From Alnus glutinosa (taxonomy: Eukaryota; Streptophyta; Magnoliopsida; Fagales; Betulaceae): a stretch of DNA of 64,000 bases. The notes under the pieces were generated by a model. It saw nothing but the letters and a program-made list of their open reading frames with translations. It had not been told where the DNA came from and ran no database searches. Position numbers and translations under genes: made by a program. The stretch is taken from the NCBI RefSeq assembly GCF_958979055.1, contig NC_084889.1:5596761-5660760 (forward strand), written 5' to 3'. This document shows, in pieces, positions 20,801-30,599 of the stretch. How positions within the stretch are numbered: position 1 is the stretch's first letter; each line of letters starts with the position of its first letter.

Positions 20801-21709
20801 CTAAAACACTGCAAGGCCTTGATTGATCAACTTGCCAATTCTATTTCGCAATATGCGGGTGGTGATCATGAAAAAATAAATGAGCAAAATCCAAATGATA
20901 TTGAGGTAGGAAGCATACTTACAAAGGACTTCTTAACTCAAATATGTAAAAGACCTATTGAGCAAGCGGAGACTGATGATCAACTCGGCAAAAGAGACTT
21001 ACTGGTAAGAAATTAGGATTATGTATGTATATATTCATTTCTTTGTCTCTCTCCCTGCACTGACTAATGCACACCGGTACCTCGTACACCTTCTATATAT
21101 ATATATATATATATATTCATTTTACAGGACTTTGATGGATGCTCTGAATTCAATTTGTGTTTCCCTCCAAGAGAAATCCTTCATTGGTTCAGCCACCGTA
21201 GTAATGAGCCGTCGGTGAAAATTGACGTACCCACAAATTTGTACGATGACAGTGGTTGGATGGGACTTTTTCTTTGTGCTTATTTTTCAGTCCATGAGGA
21301 TCAAACTGCCATCCCTGAGAAGCCCGATTCGGCAATTTCTCCCCAACTTATTTGTCATTTGGAAAGCAACAATGTAGCTGGCCCAGAGCAAGGAGTACTC
21401 CATGTCCACGCCACCACTAAAGCAGAATTTAGGTGGTTATATATACAAGATGAATTTCTTTGGCTGTCATATATTCCACATGGGTCATTACCGGATTGGT
21501 TGAATCAATCCAGTTTCCTGAAGGCTTCATTCTTAAGCGACTGGCCAGGTTTAATGGCTCAGAAATGTGGGCTTCGTTTCTTCCACGTGCATGATGAGGA
21601 GGAGTTTGAGAAAATAATATTCCGTGCCGGCTTGGTTTCTGAAGTTGTGGATCTCGTCCGTCAACCAGTGGCTAAAGGCGAAAGTACTAGAGCTAAGAAT
21701 CAACGCTAA
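12777..21709 (+). CDS. TNL1: TIR-NB-LRR receptor with multi-module C-JID tail (Ma-like)
   Basis: An intracellular immune receptor expected to bind a pathogen effector through its LRR/post-LRR region, oligomerise through NB-ARC, and cleave NAD+ with its TIR. Exons by splice signals and phase: 12,777-13,300; 15,002-16,115; 16,240-16,515; 16,618-17,751; 17,837-18,478; 18,603-19,180; 19,264-19,453; 19,616-20,227; 20,312-21,004; 21,128-21,709. Together they give an uninterrupted frame of about 2,114 residues: TIR 26-170, NB-ARC about 205-500, LRR about 547-1,016, then five C-JID modules. That length and the repeated post-LRR region match Prunus Ma-type TNLs, known for nematode resistance; the target here is unknown. 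Catalytic Glu102 and P-loop GMSGIGKTT (235-243) are intact, while the MHD motif reads MHN. The ATG follows a block conserved upstream of TNL2. Splicing is predicted, not observed. Confidence 0.85.
13366..13414. repeat. (TA)n microsatellite in TNL1 intron 1
   Basis: About 24 TA dinucleotides in the 1.7-kb intron between the TIR and NB-ARC exons. The equivalent intron of TNL2 lacks the expansion, so the tract grew after the duplication. Confidence 0.9.
13628..14012. other. Roughly 380-bp insertion private to TNL1 intron 1
   Basis: The intron-1 sequences of TNL1 and TNL2 align on both sides (CCTCGCAT... and GTCATGGGTTTGTGCCC), but TNL1 has about 385 bp here where TNL2 has about 70 bp of different sequence. 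The insert is AT-rich, without clear terminal repeats or target duplication, and shows no coding signal. It may be an unclassified small transposon. Confidence 0.4.
15002..16115 (+). CDS. TNL1 exon 2: NB-ARC domain
   Basis: Begins after TCTTACAG and ends AAA|GTAAGT in phase 0. Motifs in order: P-loop GMSGIGKTTLAQ (235-246), kinase-2 VIIVLDDAD (310-318), RNBS-B GPGSRIIITTED (333-344), GHPLALKILGSSM (399-411), the CFFNGEDK segment (463-470) and the MHD position MHNLLQQMG (506-514). The Asp of MHD is Asn, as it is in TNL2. The ATP/ADP-binding site otherwise looks intact. Confidence 0.92.
16240..16515 (+). CDS. TNL1 exon 3: first LRR exon
   Basis: 92 codons in phase 0 on both sides, starting GTDSVEGILL (the usual start of the TNL LRR exon) and carrying the first LRRs (MKKLRLLKIC, NELRLMEWHEYPLKSMPTSF, KLVELVMHRSHIKQLPNG). 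The donor is AGT|GTAAGT. A (TC)n tract follows 30 bp into the intron. Confidence 0.88.
16618..17751 (+). CDS. TNL1 exon 4: main LRR exon with hydrophobic insert
   Basis: 378 codons with regular LRRs (LKVMDLTDSQNLIKTPNFTG, LTLLSLEDCKHLNSLP, LETLILSGCSRLKKFP, LSELYLDGTAIEELP, LTLLYLQDCNNFSSFP, then LVCLDLSDCNLEDGALP and LQSLNLSKNHFRCVP). Between them, at about 17,101-17,250 (residues 800-850), lies a strongly hydrophobic stretch made of two imperfect copies of a 66-bp unit (SLGLSPILS...). The predicted end, ATG|GTCTCTCTC, is a weak donor that runs directly into a (TC)n microsatellite. Confidence 0.85.
17752..17803. repeat. (TC)n(AC)n microsatellite at the TNL1 intron 4 donor
   Basis: The intron starts with GT followed immediately by CTCTCTCT and then ACACAC. 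The equivalent TNL2 intron starts with an even longer TC tract (38,433-38,498). The repeat occupies positions +3 onward of the predicted 5' splice site. Confidence 0.85.
17837..18478 (+). CDS. TNL1 exon 5: C-JID (post-LRR) module 1
   Basis: 214 codons, phase 0 on both sides, acceptor TTTTGCAG. It has the C-JID/PL signature GVFRQTEIPKWFSHQNPEGS, then PIPLPPDLYENNRWRGIALC, and further in VEIKLCGARLVYEEDMVEFV. C-JID domains follow the LRR in TNLs such as ROQ1 and RPP1 and help contact the effector. The 3' tail of the exon is module-specific. Confidence 0.88.
18603..19180 (+). CDS. TNL1 exon 6: C-JID module 2
   Basis: 578 bp, opening EDPARNHWYDYIFPQISIPR and continuing W-F-N-Y, then MQPPPNLHNNTRWMGFSVYA and, near the end, VVKFEMCGIRIVCDQDIEEF. 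It is the most diverged of the modules and exits in phase 2 (CAAAG|GTTAAT), so it must be spliced to exon 7 to regain phase 0. A (GT)n tract at 18,571-18,594 sits just before its acceptor. Confidence 0.85.
19264..19453 (+). CDS. TNL1 exon 7: linker exon completing module 2
   Basis: 190 bp that restores phase 0 after exon 6. It encodes a polar, serine-rich linker (MPKLLPSIENVAEGG, SPESFSNQAGTSTVLGIPLR) without C-JID motifs. The donor is GGAG|GTCTCTCTC, again leading into a CT repeat. The TNL2 counterpart is 39,986-40,193. Confidence 0.75.
19616..20227 (+). CDS. TNL1 exon 8: C-JID module 3
   Basis: 204 codons, phase 0 on both sides. Signature: ICFPQSEIPEWFMHQSGRAP, then VKIILPPNLYYDPEWMGFAL and VSAVKCGVSLVYQENMEEFT. 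The following 84-bp intron (20,228-20,311) is a multiple of three and has no in-frame stop, so its retention would keep the frame. Confidence 0.88.
20312..21004 (+). CDS. TNL1 exon 9: C-JID module 4
   Basis: 231 codons, phase 0 on both sides, acceptor TATTTTACAG, donor CTG|GTAAGA. Signature: YCFPPSNVTQEWFGHQSRGH, VTIDIPSNLYNDNNWKGFAL, then CVTVQTCGFRLLFQHDQVEF. It ends in a polar linker rich in Lys, Asp and Glu. Confidence 0.88.
21128..21709 (+). CDS. TNL1 exon 10: C-JID module 5 and predicted C-terminus
   Basis: Opens DFDGCSEFNLCFPPREILHW and continues through VKIDVPTNLYDDSGWMGLFL to LMAQKCGLRFFHVHDEEEFE. In TNL2 this exon ends at a donor (AAAAAG|GTACGA); in TNL1 about 20-25 bp around that donor are missing and the frame instead meets a TAA at 21,707-21,709. 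The predicted protein therefore ends here, one module short of TNL2. Confidence 0.8.
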   Translation, partial: DFDGCSEFNLCFPPREILHWFSHRSNEPSVKIDVPTNLYDDSGWMGLFLCAYFSVHEDQTAIPEKPDSAISPQLICHLESNNVAGPEQGVLHVHATTKAEFRWLYIQDEFLWLSYIPHGSLPDWLNQSSFLKASFLSDWPGLMAQKCGLRFFHVHDEEEFEKIIFRAGLVSEVVDLVRQPVAKGESTRAKNQR

Positions 21710-21872
21710 CAGAGCAACCTGCCGGTAATTAAGAAACTATGAGTATTTGATTAGCCATGTTAAAGATCCAATCATCTCAATGAAAATCTTACAAGCCACA
21801 AAGGTACCTACTACTATTCCCTCTCCCTTTCTTTCACTCTCACTAATCATACACAATATTTCTATTTTACAG

Positions 21873-22438
21873 GACTTTGATCCATGCTTCAACTATTGTT
21901 TTCTTCCAAATGAAATTATGGACCTGTTCAGCCATCGGAGTGATGAGCCCCAAGTGACAATCCGTATACCCCCGAATTTGTACGATGATCCTACTTGGAT
22001 GGGAGTTGGTCTCTGTGTTTTATTTTCAGTCCGGGAGCGTTGTACTATTGCTGGCAACCTTACTTGTCGGTTGGAAACCGATATTGGTAGTCTGGAAAAT
22101 CTCCATACGTATTGCCTCACTAAAGAAGATCTCATGTTGTTAGTGCAAGGTGGATTCATTTGGACGAGTTATATACCTCGTTGGTCGTTTCCAAACTGGT
22201 TGAATCAGAGCAGTTTCATCAAGGCTTCAATTATGAACCTATTGCAGAAGTGCGTTTTCCTTCTTTTATTCTAGACTAGGCTTGACCGTGCAAAAGTGTG
22301 AGTTCCGTCTTTTGTACCTGAACGAAGAGACAACATCTTTAAGCCAAACCAGAAAGGACAAAGCAGCTGAGCCCAGTGCAGCCAGCAGTTCTGATGATCC
22401 TAGGCTTCAAGACAAGGGCAAAAGAATCTCAGAATAAC
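21873..22438 (+). pseudogene. Orphaned sixth C-JID exon of TNL1
   Basis: Follows an intact acceptor (TCTATTTTACAG) and begins DFDPCFNYCFLPNEIMDLFS, with VTIRIPPNLYDDPTWMGVGL. No donor remains upstream to join it. It also has one extra base, relative to TNL2, near 22,232, which shifts the frame and brings in a stop at 22,272-22,274. TNL2 keeps the same module open to its natural TAA. This is a decayed remnant of a host exon. Confidence 0.8.
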
Positions 22439-24882
22439 CTCTCCTCTGCTTGGCCTGCTGCTTCTGTTTCTTTAGGTTGACTTGTAAGTCATCTATTCCT
22501 CTAGTTTCTATCATAAGTTTATTAAAATAAACTCGTCATTTTTACTGTCTAAATAGTAAATACATCAGAAACTGAATCAAATCAACAATATATTCTTCCA
22601 AAAATATATTTCTTAGACAGCTGATAATTTATATTTCTTTTGTAATTATAATTAGATTTGTAAAATGTAATTAATCTGATCAGAAAATAAACTTTCTTCA
22701 TTTCAAGTGAAATAGAGAGGTCCTTACTTATCCATTTTCTCATGGGTTAATTTAGAGTTCCATTCACCTTGTCATAAGTATAATTCACATTATTTTGTTT
22801 TTCTGGATAAACTTAGCATCATCATTGCCCTACTGTGCATGAGTAAATCGTTTGTGATTTCCAACTTCGGAGAAAGTTACCAAAATTATAAGAAAAATTA
22901 CTGTAAAAAAAATTATTATTTTTTGCAGTTAACTGTACTTTCATTGCCTAAAATAGTCAGGAAAAAAAACAGTACTTTTTTTCATTTTAACCGTCCACTT
23001 TTTTAAAGGGTGCTCCTTAACGCCCTTATCATTTTAGCTATCCACTATCACTATTCTATTTAAATAATTTGACAAAGGGAGGTTGTATGATGCATGAGAG
23101 AAGAAGAAAAAAATATATACATAAATAAGAGAAAAAATTTAATAGTTTTTTATTGTTTTGGTGAGTGAATAGTGATCACTATTGTTGGTGAATATTGTTC
23201 ACTCATCAAAATTTTTTTACCAAATTGGTGAGGGGGACTCATTTTGGACAATTTCAACAAATTGACTCATCAGAAAAAGATATTTTGGTGCGTCTATTAA
23301 GAATGCTCAAGGACAAATATTGCCACATTGATTGCTTCAAGGAGAAAATGGAACGAAACAACGGCTTGCTAGAAACTTGCAAGACACTTTAGAACAGTTT
23401 AGTAGCATTAGTTGTTGCAATTAAGTTCTTCATCTCTTTATTATCTTTTCATATAAAATAAAACGAAACGCGTAATTTGTTGTACTCGATCAGTGATGTT
23501 ACAATATAAAAACCAGTGATTATATGTTGTACTTATGCAGACAATTTTTTACCCCTTTTAACTACCAATTTTTTTTTTTTTTGTTGCAATGTCTTCCAAG
23601 ATTTCAATTTTTAATATAAAAAACAACTTACCTTATTTCTGAATTTTCAGAAATAAACAACATAATCTCAGACAAGACCATGTGTTTCATAACATACATG
23701 TAAACCGTCCATCTTTATTGTAAATGAACCAGGGAATTCCTAAAACCTCCATATTTTCAAGGGCTAGAAACAAATCAATGACTATTGTACTATTTACATG
23801 TAAATTCACATATTTCCTATTAACAAAAAGGATACAAAAATGCATCTCTAGTTCCATATCTATCTCATTCCTAAAAACACTGCAGCAGAAGACACCTTTA
23901 CCTAAAGTTTGTCATCCATCCCCAAACAGTTTTACAGGGAGATTTTCAGGGAAGTAAGAAATGAATACAATCCAAATCTCCAAGCTACACAAAATCACTT
24001 GCCAATAGTGAATGCCAAACCACATATAACCAAAAGATCTCCGATCAAGCAGGTAGAAAATAGCTACCAGAAAAAAGCTATTATCTCTCCACAATAGGCA
24101 GAATTCATATTCCAAGAAACTTAAATTTATAATATGAAACTTACAACGGCGTTTACAACAATATGATTACATTAGAGAGTTTGTGCTTATCATTGCTTCT
24201 CTTGGATTGAAACTTCAGTGGCTATCTTGTCCTCATCATTTGCAAAAGACAGTTTTATCTTGACTGGTAGATTTGGTTTTGGTTTGTTGATTCAGTTCTC
24301 GATCAATATACTTAACACCCAGGAGTACGTTTGGTCCACTAGAATGATGATTGTCTAGGAAAATTTGAATGGGTTTTACTAAGAATACAAGAAGCTGGAA
24401 TGGAAACACCATACATATTCAGTCGTTTGATGATAACATATGAATGGCCAAATTTTCTCACTTGAATTGAATCAAATTTGTTAAAATACGCTAGCTCTAA
24501 AAATGATTTTCCCAAAAAAACCATTTATTTTTTTTATCTTTTCAAGGGAACCCAAAACTAGAATGAAAAATCATTCCCCATGGGACAGAATAAATGTTAG
24601 CATTTGGTAGGGATACCACTATTATTTCTACAGTCCTAAATGTTCAATGTGTATAAATCAGTTAATGAAGTAAATTAATCTCCCATGCTTCTTCCACGTA
24701 CAAATCCCTTCATATTTTGTGGCATTGATCTTTGGGGTTTCTATTAGCTATAAGAAGATAATAGAAAGTCACCTCGTGCTTCTTCCATCACTATTATTTT
24801 TACAAGTTCAATGGTGATTTTAAAAATTACTTCACTTTTAGAAGGATATAAGAATGACATGATAGACTTCTAATATTACTCG
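22439..24882. other. 3' flank of TNL1 and spacer between the two units
   Basis: No gene seen. 22,439-23,515 matches 56,573-57,830 downstream of TNL2, including a fold-back MITE-like stretch at about 22,960-23,310 (GTGAGTGAATAGT, ACTCATTTTGG). 23,516-24,882 is AT-rich spacer not shared with unit 2, without recognisable genes. Confidence 0.55.
22960..23320. mobile_element. Fold-back MITE-like element (GTGAGTGAAT family), copy 1
   Basis: AT-rich stretch ending ATTAAGAATGCTC and containing the inverted blocks CACTATTCTATTT / GTGAGTGAATAGTG, with TTGGTGAGG near the right end. Related sequence occurs at about 40,840-41,630 and 57,115-57,520. The copy at 57,115 is the duplicate of this one; the copy at 40,840 is independent. 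Exact ends are uncertain. Confidence 0.4.
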
Positions 24883-25270
24883 TGTAATGTCCAAGAAAAT
24901 ATTTAATGGGTTTATTAGGTTTAAATAAAAATAAGTCTATTTGGTGTAGTAAAATAAAGTAAAATGTTTTATTTTTATTCTATGTACATGTGAATGATAG
25001 TCAAGAAAATAAAATATAAGAGAATATTTTTAAAGTCCAAATAAAATATAAAAGAAAAATAAAATATAAAAGAAATTAATGAATAAAATAAAGAAAAGAA
25101 AGGAAAAGAAAAGAATTAAAAAATATAAAATAGAAAGAAAAAAAAAAAAAAAGAGAGAGAGGAAAGAAATGAAATAGAAATATATACAGAGGAGCATGGG
25201 GCGCAGACACTCACTCAAATGGCCACTTGGCTATTTAATATAGGAATGGCCAAATGGCCATCAAATAAAA

Positions 25271-25273
<3 letters not shown>

Positions 25274-25351
<78 letters not shown>
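25274..25351. repeat. (TA)n microsatellite
   Basis: About 39 TA dinucleotides within the solo LTR at 24,883-27,856. Confidence 0.95.
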
Positions 25352-25353
<2 letters not shown>

Positions 25354-26821
25354 AAGACAAAGTGGAAAGAAGAAAGAAAAAGAAAAGAAAAAAGAAAGCA
25401 AAAGAGGGAATCTTTTTGTAGAAAAATTGTGATCTACGAAGATCTAACGGTCTGATTTTTGATCCGTCTTCAGAAACGTGTTCCTTGCACTTGAATCTAC
25501 GTTTTCACTGATCATTTTGAGGTAAAATACTAAACTCGTATTTTTGAGATTTTGAGTTAAAATCTTAAAATGTGAGTTTAATTTAGTGTTTCCTTTAGGT
25601 AATGGGCTTGTTGGAACTTGTTTAAGGCTATCCAAGCCATGGGTTTTGGTTTGCTGAATTTTTGGTAATGGTGAGTTTCCTCGAACCCTAACTTTTGGGT
25701 TATGTATTTTAATTACGATTTCTTATGTCTAATCCTAAGTAAACCTTATGGGTTATGTTGTTAGTGTTTAAATATCAATATTCTGTTACGAGTTAGTAAA
25801 ATAAATTATGAGTTTAAATTTAGAAACTTTAATTTGATGAGTTAAATTAATTTAGGGTTTTTAAGTGTTTAAAACCTAGATTATTAATTTGTGGATTAAT
25901 TGTGGTTATAGTGATGATTAATCCCAAGTTAGCTACGAGTTTTGTAAAACTAAATATTTATAGGTTATGTTCTAATATTAGTAAAAATTTAATAATTATG
26001 GGTATTTAGTTTAAATAGTATTTGCGAAGTTAACCCTAAGATTTTATTATGGGTTAATGTTATTTTGAATGTGTTAATGATTTAAGTTAATAAGTTAGTA
26101 ATTAAGTTGGTACTTATTGTTAAAAAAAAAAAAAAAAGATTAGTGAATGTGATTTTAGAATTAATGTTAGTATAAAAGTGTTAGTGACATTGATTGCGGG
26201 TTAGTAATTAATATTATAAGTAAATAGTTAAATAGTAATTTTAATGTCTAACCCTTAGTAAATACTTTAGGTTAATATTGTTTGAGTTTTAATTAGCGTC
26301 TAGGACTTTATGGGTAGACGTTTGGGACCCTTAAAATATTATGGGTTTTCTAAGGATTAGCTCTTGAGCAATTTAAGAGCTAAATGTCGGTCTAATGTTA
26401 TAAATGTCAAATAATGTTCAATGTGTATTTTCACAGTGACGTATTGCAAGGTGGTGTCTAGGAGACCTAGTGCTTAATATCCATGCAGCCAAGGTGAGTA
26501 TTCTACTCACTGAGAAGTATTATTTTCATATATGATGAATTGCAAAATATATATATTGTTTTACAAACCTAAACCAATTGTATGTTAATTATAATCTGTT
26601 TTGGATGATTTGAGTACTTTTGAGTATATTGAAATTATGATGATGTTTTTAAGTATGAATATGATATGTGATTTTAGAGTAAGTATAAGTTGGAAATTTA
26701 AGTTATGCAAATTGTTTGAGAAAATGACATATTGAACTGTTTATGTCTTATGAATAAAGCATGTGTTAAAGGCATGTCCATGAAATTAAATGTATAGTAT
26801 TTGAGCATGAGCATTGAGCAT

Positions 26822-26932
26822 GACACGAACAAGACGGAGGTTCAATTCCCTTAGACAAACGAACAAGACCGGAGTTCAATTCCCTTTGGCAAACGAATAA
26901 GACCGGGGTTCAATTCCCTAGGCAAACGATGA
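26822..26932 (+). repeat. Three tandem copies of a GGTTCAATTCCC unit in the LTR
   Basis: Three roughly 37-bp copies, each containing AACAAGACSGGRGTTCAATTCCC or a close variant. The GGTTCAATTCC core resembles a pol III B box, but no A box or cloverleaf accompanies it, so it is not a tRNA. The homologous LTR at 45,081-49,321 has a different tandem repeat in the equivalent position. Confidence 0.6.
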
Positions 26933-27877
26933 CAAACGACAAGCATGCATAGCATTTGTTTTATGATAATTGAATTGTTTTCACGTTATGATATATAATA
27001 GTTTTATGCTAGACATATTAGTATGCATAAGAGTCTCAATGGAAAAGAATTTATGTATATTTCTATCGGATGGTTGTATGATTTAAATGCCATTGTTTTC
27101 TAAGTCTTACTAAATCAAAGGTAATATAGTAGGTGAGGATGTATGTAATTGTATCCAACTATGAAACTTCTATTAGTCAGTGTTTGCTATATCAGCTATG
27201 GAGGTTTTCAAACAAAAGTTTATAAAATTGGTGGCTGTTATAGTGTACGCATGACTAAAAAAGAAAAGTTGATTCTTTGCGAAAACTCAGTGAATAGTAT
27301 ACCTCTGAGGTCTTAGTGTATTTATTTATGCTAAGACGGTGGGTTCATAATTCTACCTGTGTGGATGCGGCAACCCCCACAACTATGCAGACACTGATGC
27401 TTTGGTTGCAGGTTCTGAGGATATAAATATTGACTCGTCTACCTAGTGTATGGGATGCTATGATTAGAGCACATTGCAACAATCATAAGTCGCGAATCAT
27501 GGGTAGTCTGCATTTGGGTATTTTATTTATAGCTCGTGTTCTATGTGGTATATGTATTTGTTGAGCCTGTATTTTAGTATGTAATTAATATAATGTGTTT
27601 TATAAGCCTTAAATAGATAAACTTGTAAATGGCTCTTATTGTTGATAACAGTGATGTATTGGATGTAATTCCGCTATTGATATGTGTTCTGCTGCACATT
27701 GATTTTTATATTCCGCTGTGTTAGATGTAACTCTGAATATCAAGTACATGTTATGGAACGTGTACGTTATGTTGGCTGAGCGACACGTAGTCGTCCTACT
27801 GTGAAGATCCGTTTGTATGTTTTCAAAAAAAAAAAAAAAAAAAAAGAGTTGTCACAATTCGTATCGTTATAGTGTTG

Positions 27878-29147
27878 TGTTAGTATTTTGGCCTTATTTT
27901 GTGTTTGGACAAAATCACTTATGTGTAAAAATGCTGGAAACAGGGATTCCACTTTCAGAGTGATGTCAAGATTAGAAGAAAATTCAAGTTCCTTGTCAGC
28001 CGTCCGGACGCCCATCTGTCTACTGCTCCATCCGTCCGGACGATGTGTCATCCCGTCCGGACGCCAAACAGTCCAGCATCATCCGTCCGGACGACGTGCT
28101 TCTTCCGTCCGGACACTTCACTGTATCAAGAAGTTTCTGTTCCAGCTAGCTCCGTCCGGACGCCTATCAGTTCTCGAACGGTTCACTAATTCTTTCCAAG
28201 TTCAAGAAAGGGAAGATCAATCAACCGTCCGGACGATGTGGTATCCCGTCCGGACGCGTGTGTCCATAAGGCAAGAATCGCAGTTTGAATTTGACCGTCC
28301 GAACGCCTGACAGCTGTGGTCCGAACGCTGGTGCATCGTATATGGTAACTGACGATTCAACTTCAACCGTCCGGACGTCTCCCCCTCATGGTCCGGACTC
28401 ACACGCATCAGATATGTAAATTGCATGCTGAAGTCTAGCCGTCCGGACGCTCCTGCCCCATGGTCCGGACGTTGGTCCGGACGTGCGAAGCCTGATATGG
28501 AAATAACTTGCGGCGGATGTGCGACCTTTCGAACGATCGAGCCATCCCGTCCGGACGATGTTCTTATACAAGAAAGATTTCTCCGCGGAAATTTCAGAAA
28601 TATCCTGTCGCACAGTTGTCCATCCGGACATCCATGGTCCTCCGTCTGGACAGCTCCAAGGCAAATTTTGCCTGACGCTCATTCTGACCCCCAGACTATA
28701 AATAGGGGTCCTTGGGCACTTAGAGCTGCAAGAATTCGGTGTGAATTCCATTAGAGCTCAAAAACGTGATATTTCCTCTAAAGCCGTTTTTCAAGTGTGT
28801 TGCGCTACAAGTTGAAGTCTATCTTAGAGGTCGGCTCTAAGGTAATGAGTTCCATTGAAGACCCCTTCAAGTAGGTGAACCTGATTGGGAAGCGTTCGTG
28901 TTGGGTTACACGTCAGAGATCAAGGTACGACCACTGCATCGGTACATGTGAGTGTTACTATCTTGTATCTAGCTTTGTCTTCTGAATAGTGGATTTCCTG
29001 GGTTTGGCTGCCCTGAAGTGGTTTTTCTCTTAACCGAGTTTCCACTTCGTCAACAAAAATCTTTGTGTCATTTACTTTCCGCTGTGTCTTAATTTTTGTT
29101 GACACTTATGCACAGACTTTACTTTTAGAAGTCATTTCAATTTTTCA
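27878..29147 (+). mobile_element. Solo LTR rich in CGTCCGGACG palindromes
   Basis: A 1,270-bp unit with ends TGTTAGTATTTTGG and CATTTCAATTTTTCA, flanked by the perfect 5-bp duplication TGTTG (27,873-27,877 and 29,148-29,152). A promoter-like CTATAAATAGGGG lies at about 28,697-28,709, as in an LTR. Between 27,990 and 28,660 there are some 17 copies or near-copies of the palindrome CGTCCGGACG, 20-60 bp apart. No coding domain is present. Superfamily unassigned. The sharp ends and exact duplication suggest a fairly recent solo LTR. The open frames here on both strands are artefacts. Confidence 0.8.
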
Positions 29148-29152
29148 TGTTG

Positions 29153-29194
29153 GAAGTCAAATTATTTACAATATATGTGTGTAAGAGAGAGTTT

Positions 29195-29228
<34 letters not shown>

Positions 29229-30058
29229 AAAAAAGAAAAAGAAAAAACAGAAAAAGAAAAGACGTATTTTTATTTTTTATTTTTATAAAAAACAATAACA
29301 GAAAAGTTGATTAATTGAAACAAAATTTTAATTTAATTTGATATATATAAATGTCACACATGATAGTTTATAAGATCGTTTTGGAAATAACTGTTATTTT
29401 AGGAGGCTTAAATTTATTTAACCCTTTAGTTATAAACCGTACAGTATAAACAAGTCGTTAAAAGAAAAAACGAATTAAAATAGAATTGATGGTGTTGGCC
29501 GAATTCATTGGTAGTACTTATTTTGGCCCAGGTAGTCTCTTTGGCCATTCTTGTAACACTCCGGATTTAACTTTAGTTTCTGGCCAAGATGAAGAAACCT
29601 AGTATAATCAATTTGAAAGCCTAAAAATGTGGCAGGTTGATGATATTGAATCAATTTTAATTGTTTAATACAGGAACCAAAAAAAATTATGATCTTTCAT
29701 TTGTGAGTGATCTAATAATGTTCATGAGGTCGTCTTTGTACAATAACCCATTCTAGGGAGCAACCAATTCCCTGGGCATTCATTTGACCTATTCATCATA
29801 TTTGTGAATGAAATGAAATGGAATGATGACGTATTGTAATATAATCATTCGAAGTGCTTGGCCTCCTAACTACAAACTAACACAAAATTTCGCAATACAA
29901 GCAAAGTGAAGGGCTAGGTTATTTATACAAAAGAAAGCCCAACAGTCTTAACTGCTTCACCCCAATCAGTTACAACTGAGCTCAATTAAATTACATCCAA
30001 CTAGCCCAATTAATTGACCATCTTCCACATCAGCACTCACGTGCAAAAAGATTTTTTA
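29153..30058. other. Intergenic, left part of unit 2
   Basis: Contains a poly-T/poly-A foldable tract (about 29,195-29,270) and the block at about 29,800-30,058 shared with unit 1 (TCAGTTACAACTGAGCTCAA). No coding signal. Confidence 0.5.
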
Positions 30059-30371
30059 GTGTCCGTTTGAGTTTACTATTTAAAAAAGTACAAATTAAAA
30101 TAATAATTTTAAAATGTACGATTTGAAAAAAGTGATTTTTAAAAACGCAGTTAAGCATTTGACAAAATCGCAGTTTAACCTTTTAAATCGTAAATTAGCC
30201 TTAAAAATTTTACAGTTTCAAAAAAGCACCATCTTAACTACAATTTGAAAAAGTAGATTTTCTGCGTTTTCAAATTGCAATTTTTAAAAATGCAATTCCT
30301 AAACGATTTATATTTTGCGATTTGGTTTAAAATCGCACTTATTATCTACGAAATTGCAATTCCAAACACAA
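30059..30371. mobile_element. PIF/Harbinger-type MITE (GTTTGGG-ended), copy 1
   Basis: Inverted ends GTGTCCGTTTGAGTTT and AAATTGCAATTCCAAACAC, with the same interior landmarks (CGCAGTTAAGC, TCTGCGTTTTCAAAT, TTTAAAATCGCACTT) as the element at 41,898-42,193. It interrupts sequence that is continuous in unit 1 near 8,080, so it arrived after the duplication. The left flank is TTA; the right duplication is not clear. Confidence 0.65.
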
Positions 30372-30413
30372 CAAGCTCTTGCCAATCTCAACCGTTGATG
30401 TAAGAGTCTAAGA

Positions 30414-30597
30414 ATAGGGGTAGTGATTAGGGGGACCCTTTACCGGCTCCCTTCCCTCCTTTTTAATAAACAAGTCTCATATATTGAAAAAGTGGTTTTT
30501 TTTTTTTATTGTTTTATGTTTTCTTTTTTAATAAAATTGGCTTGTTTATTGAAAAGAGGAGAAGGGAGCCGGTAAAGGATCTCCCCTAATCACTACC
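30414..30597. mobile_element. MITE with GGGTAGTGATTAGGGG termini
   Basis: Long inverted arms: AGGGGTAGTGATTAGGGG then CTTTACCGGCTCCCTTC on the left, GAAGGGAGCCGGTAAAGG then CCCCTAATCACTACCC on the right, with an AT-rich loop. It is flanked by TAAGA on both sides and interrupts GTCTAAGTAGAGTG of unit 1 (8,110-8,123), which serves as the empty site. Confidence 0.78.
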
Positions 30598-30599
30598 CT

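Larger units (their letters stand above)
7430..23515. repeat. Segmental duplication unit 1 (carries TNL1)
   Basis: The 5' flank, every TNL exon and intron, and about 1 kb of 3' flank have collinear counterparts at about 29,150-57,830. Matching anchors are TGTTGGAAGTCAAATTAT on the left, the region immediately before each ATG, all eleven exon positions, and GCTAGAAACTTGCAAGACAC on the right. Large length differences are explained by insertions private to one copy. Boundaries are accurate to perhaps 100 bp. Confidence 0.85.
24883..27856 (+). mobile_element. Solo LTR of a long-LTR retroelement family (probably Ty3/gypsy-type)
   Basis: Starts TGTAATGTCCAAGAAAATA and ends GAGTTGTCACA, so it has TG...CA ends, and is flanked by ACTCG and ATTCG (a 5-bp target duplication with one mismatch). 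No internal coding domain is attached, so it reads as a solo LTR about 2.97 kb long. It holds a (TA)n tract (25,274-25,351), an A-run near its 3' end and a small tandem repeat at about 26,822-26,932. Its landmarks recur in the same order in the minus-strand LTR at 45,081-49,321, which shows a shared family. Superfamily is inferred from LTR size only. A fossil. Confidence 0.7.

Noticed and set aside
26822-26932. tRNA-like B boxes (GGTTCAATTCC) repeated three times
   Set aside because: No A box, acceptor stem or cloverleaf accompanies them; they are a tandem repeat inside a solo LTR.
27888-28754. Frames of 60-140 codons with repeated Pro/Ser/Gly/Arg
   Set aside because: Generated by the CGTCCGGACG palindrome array; six-frame openness follows from the repeat.
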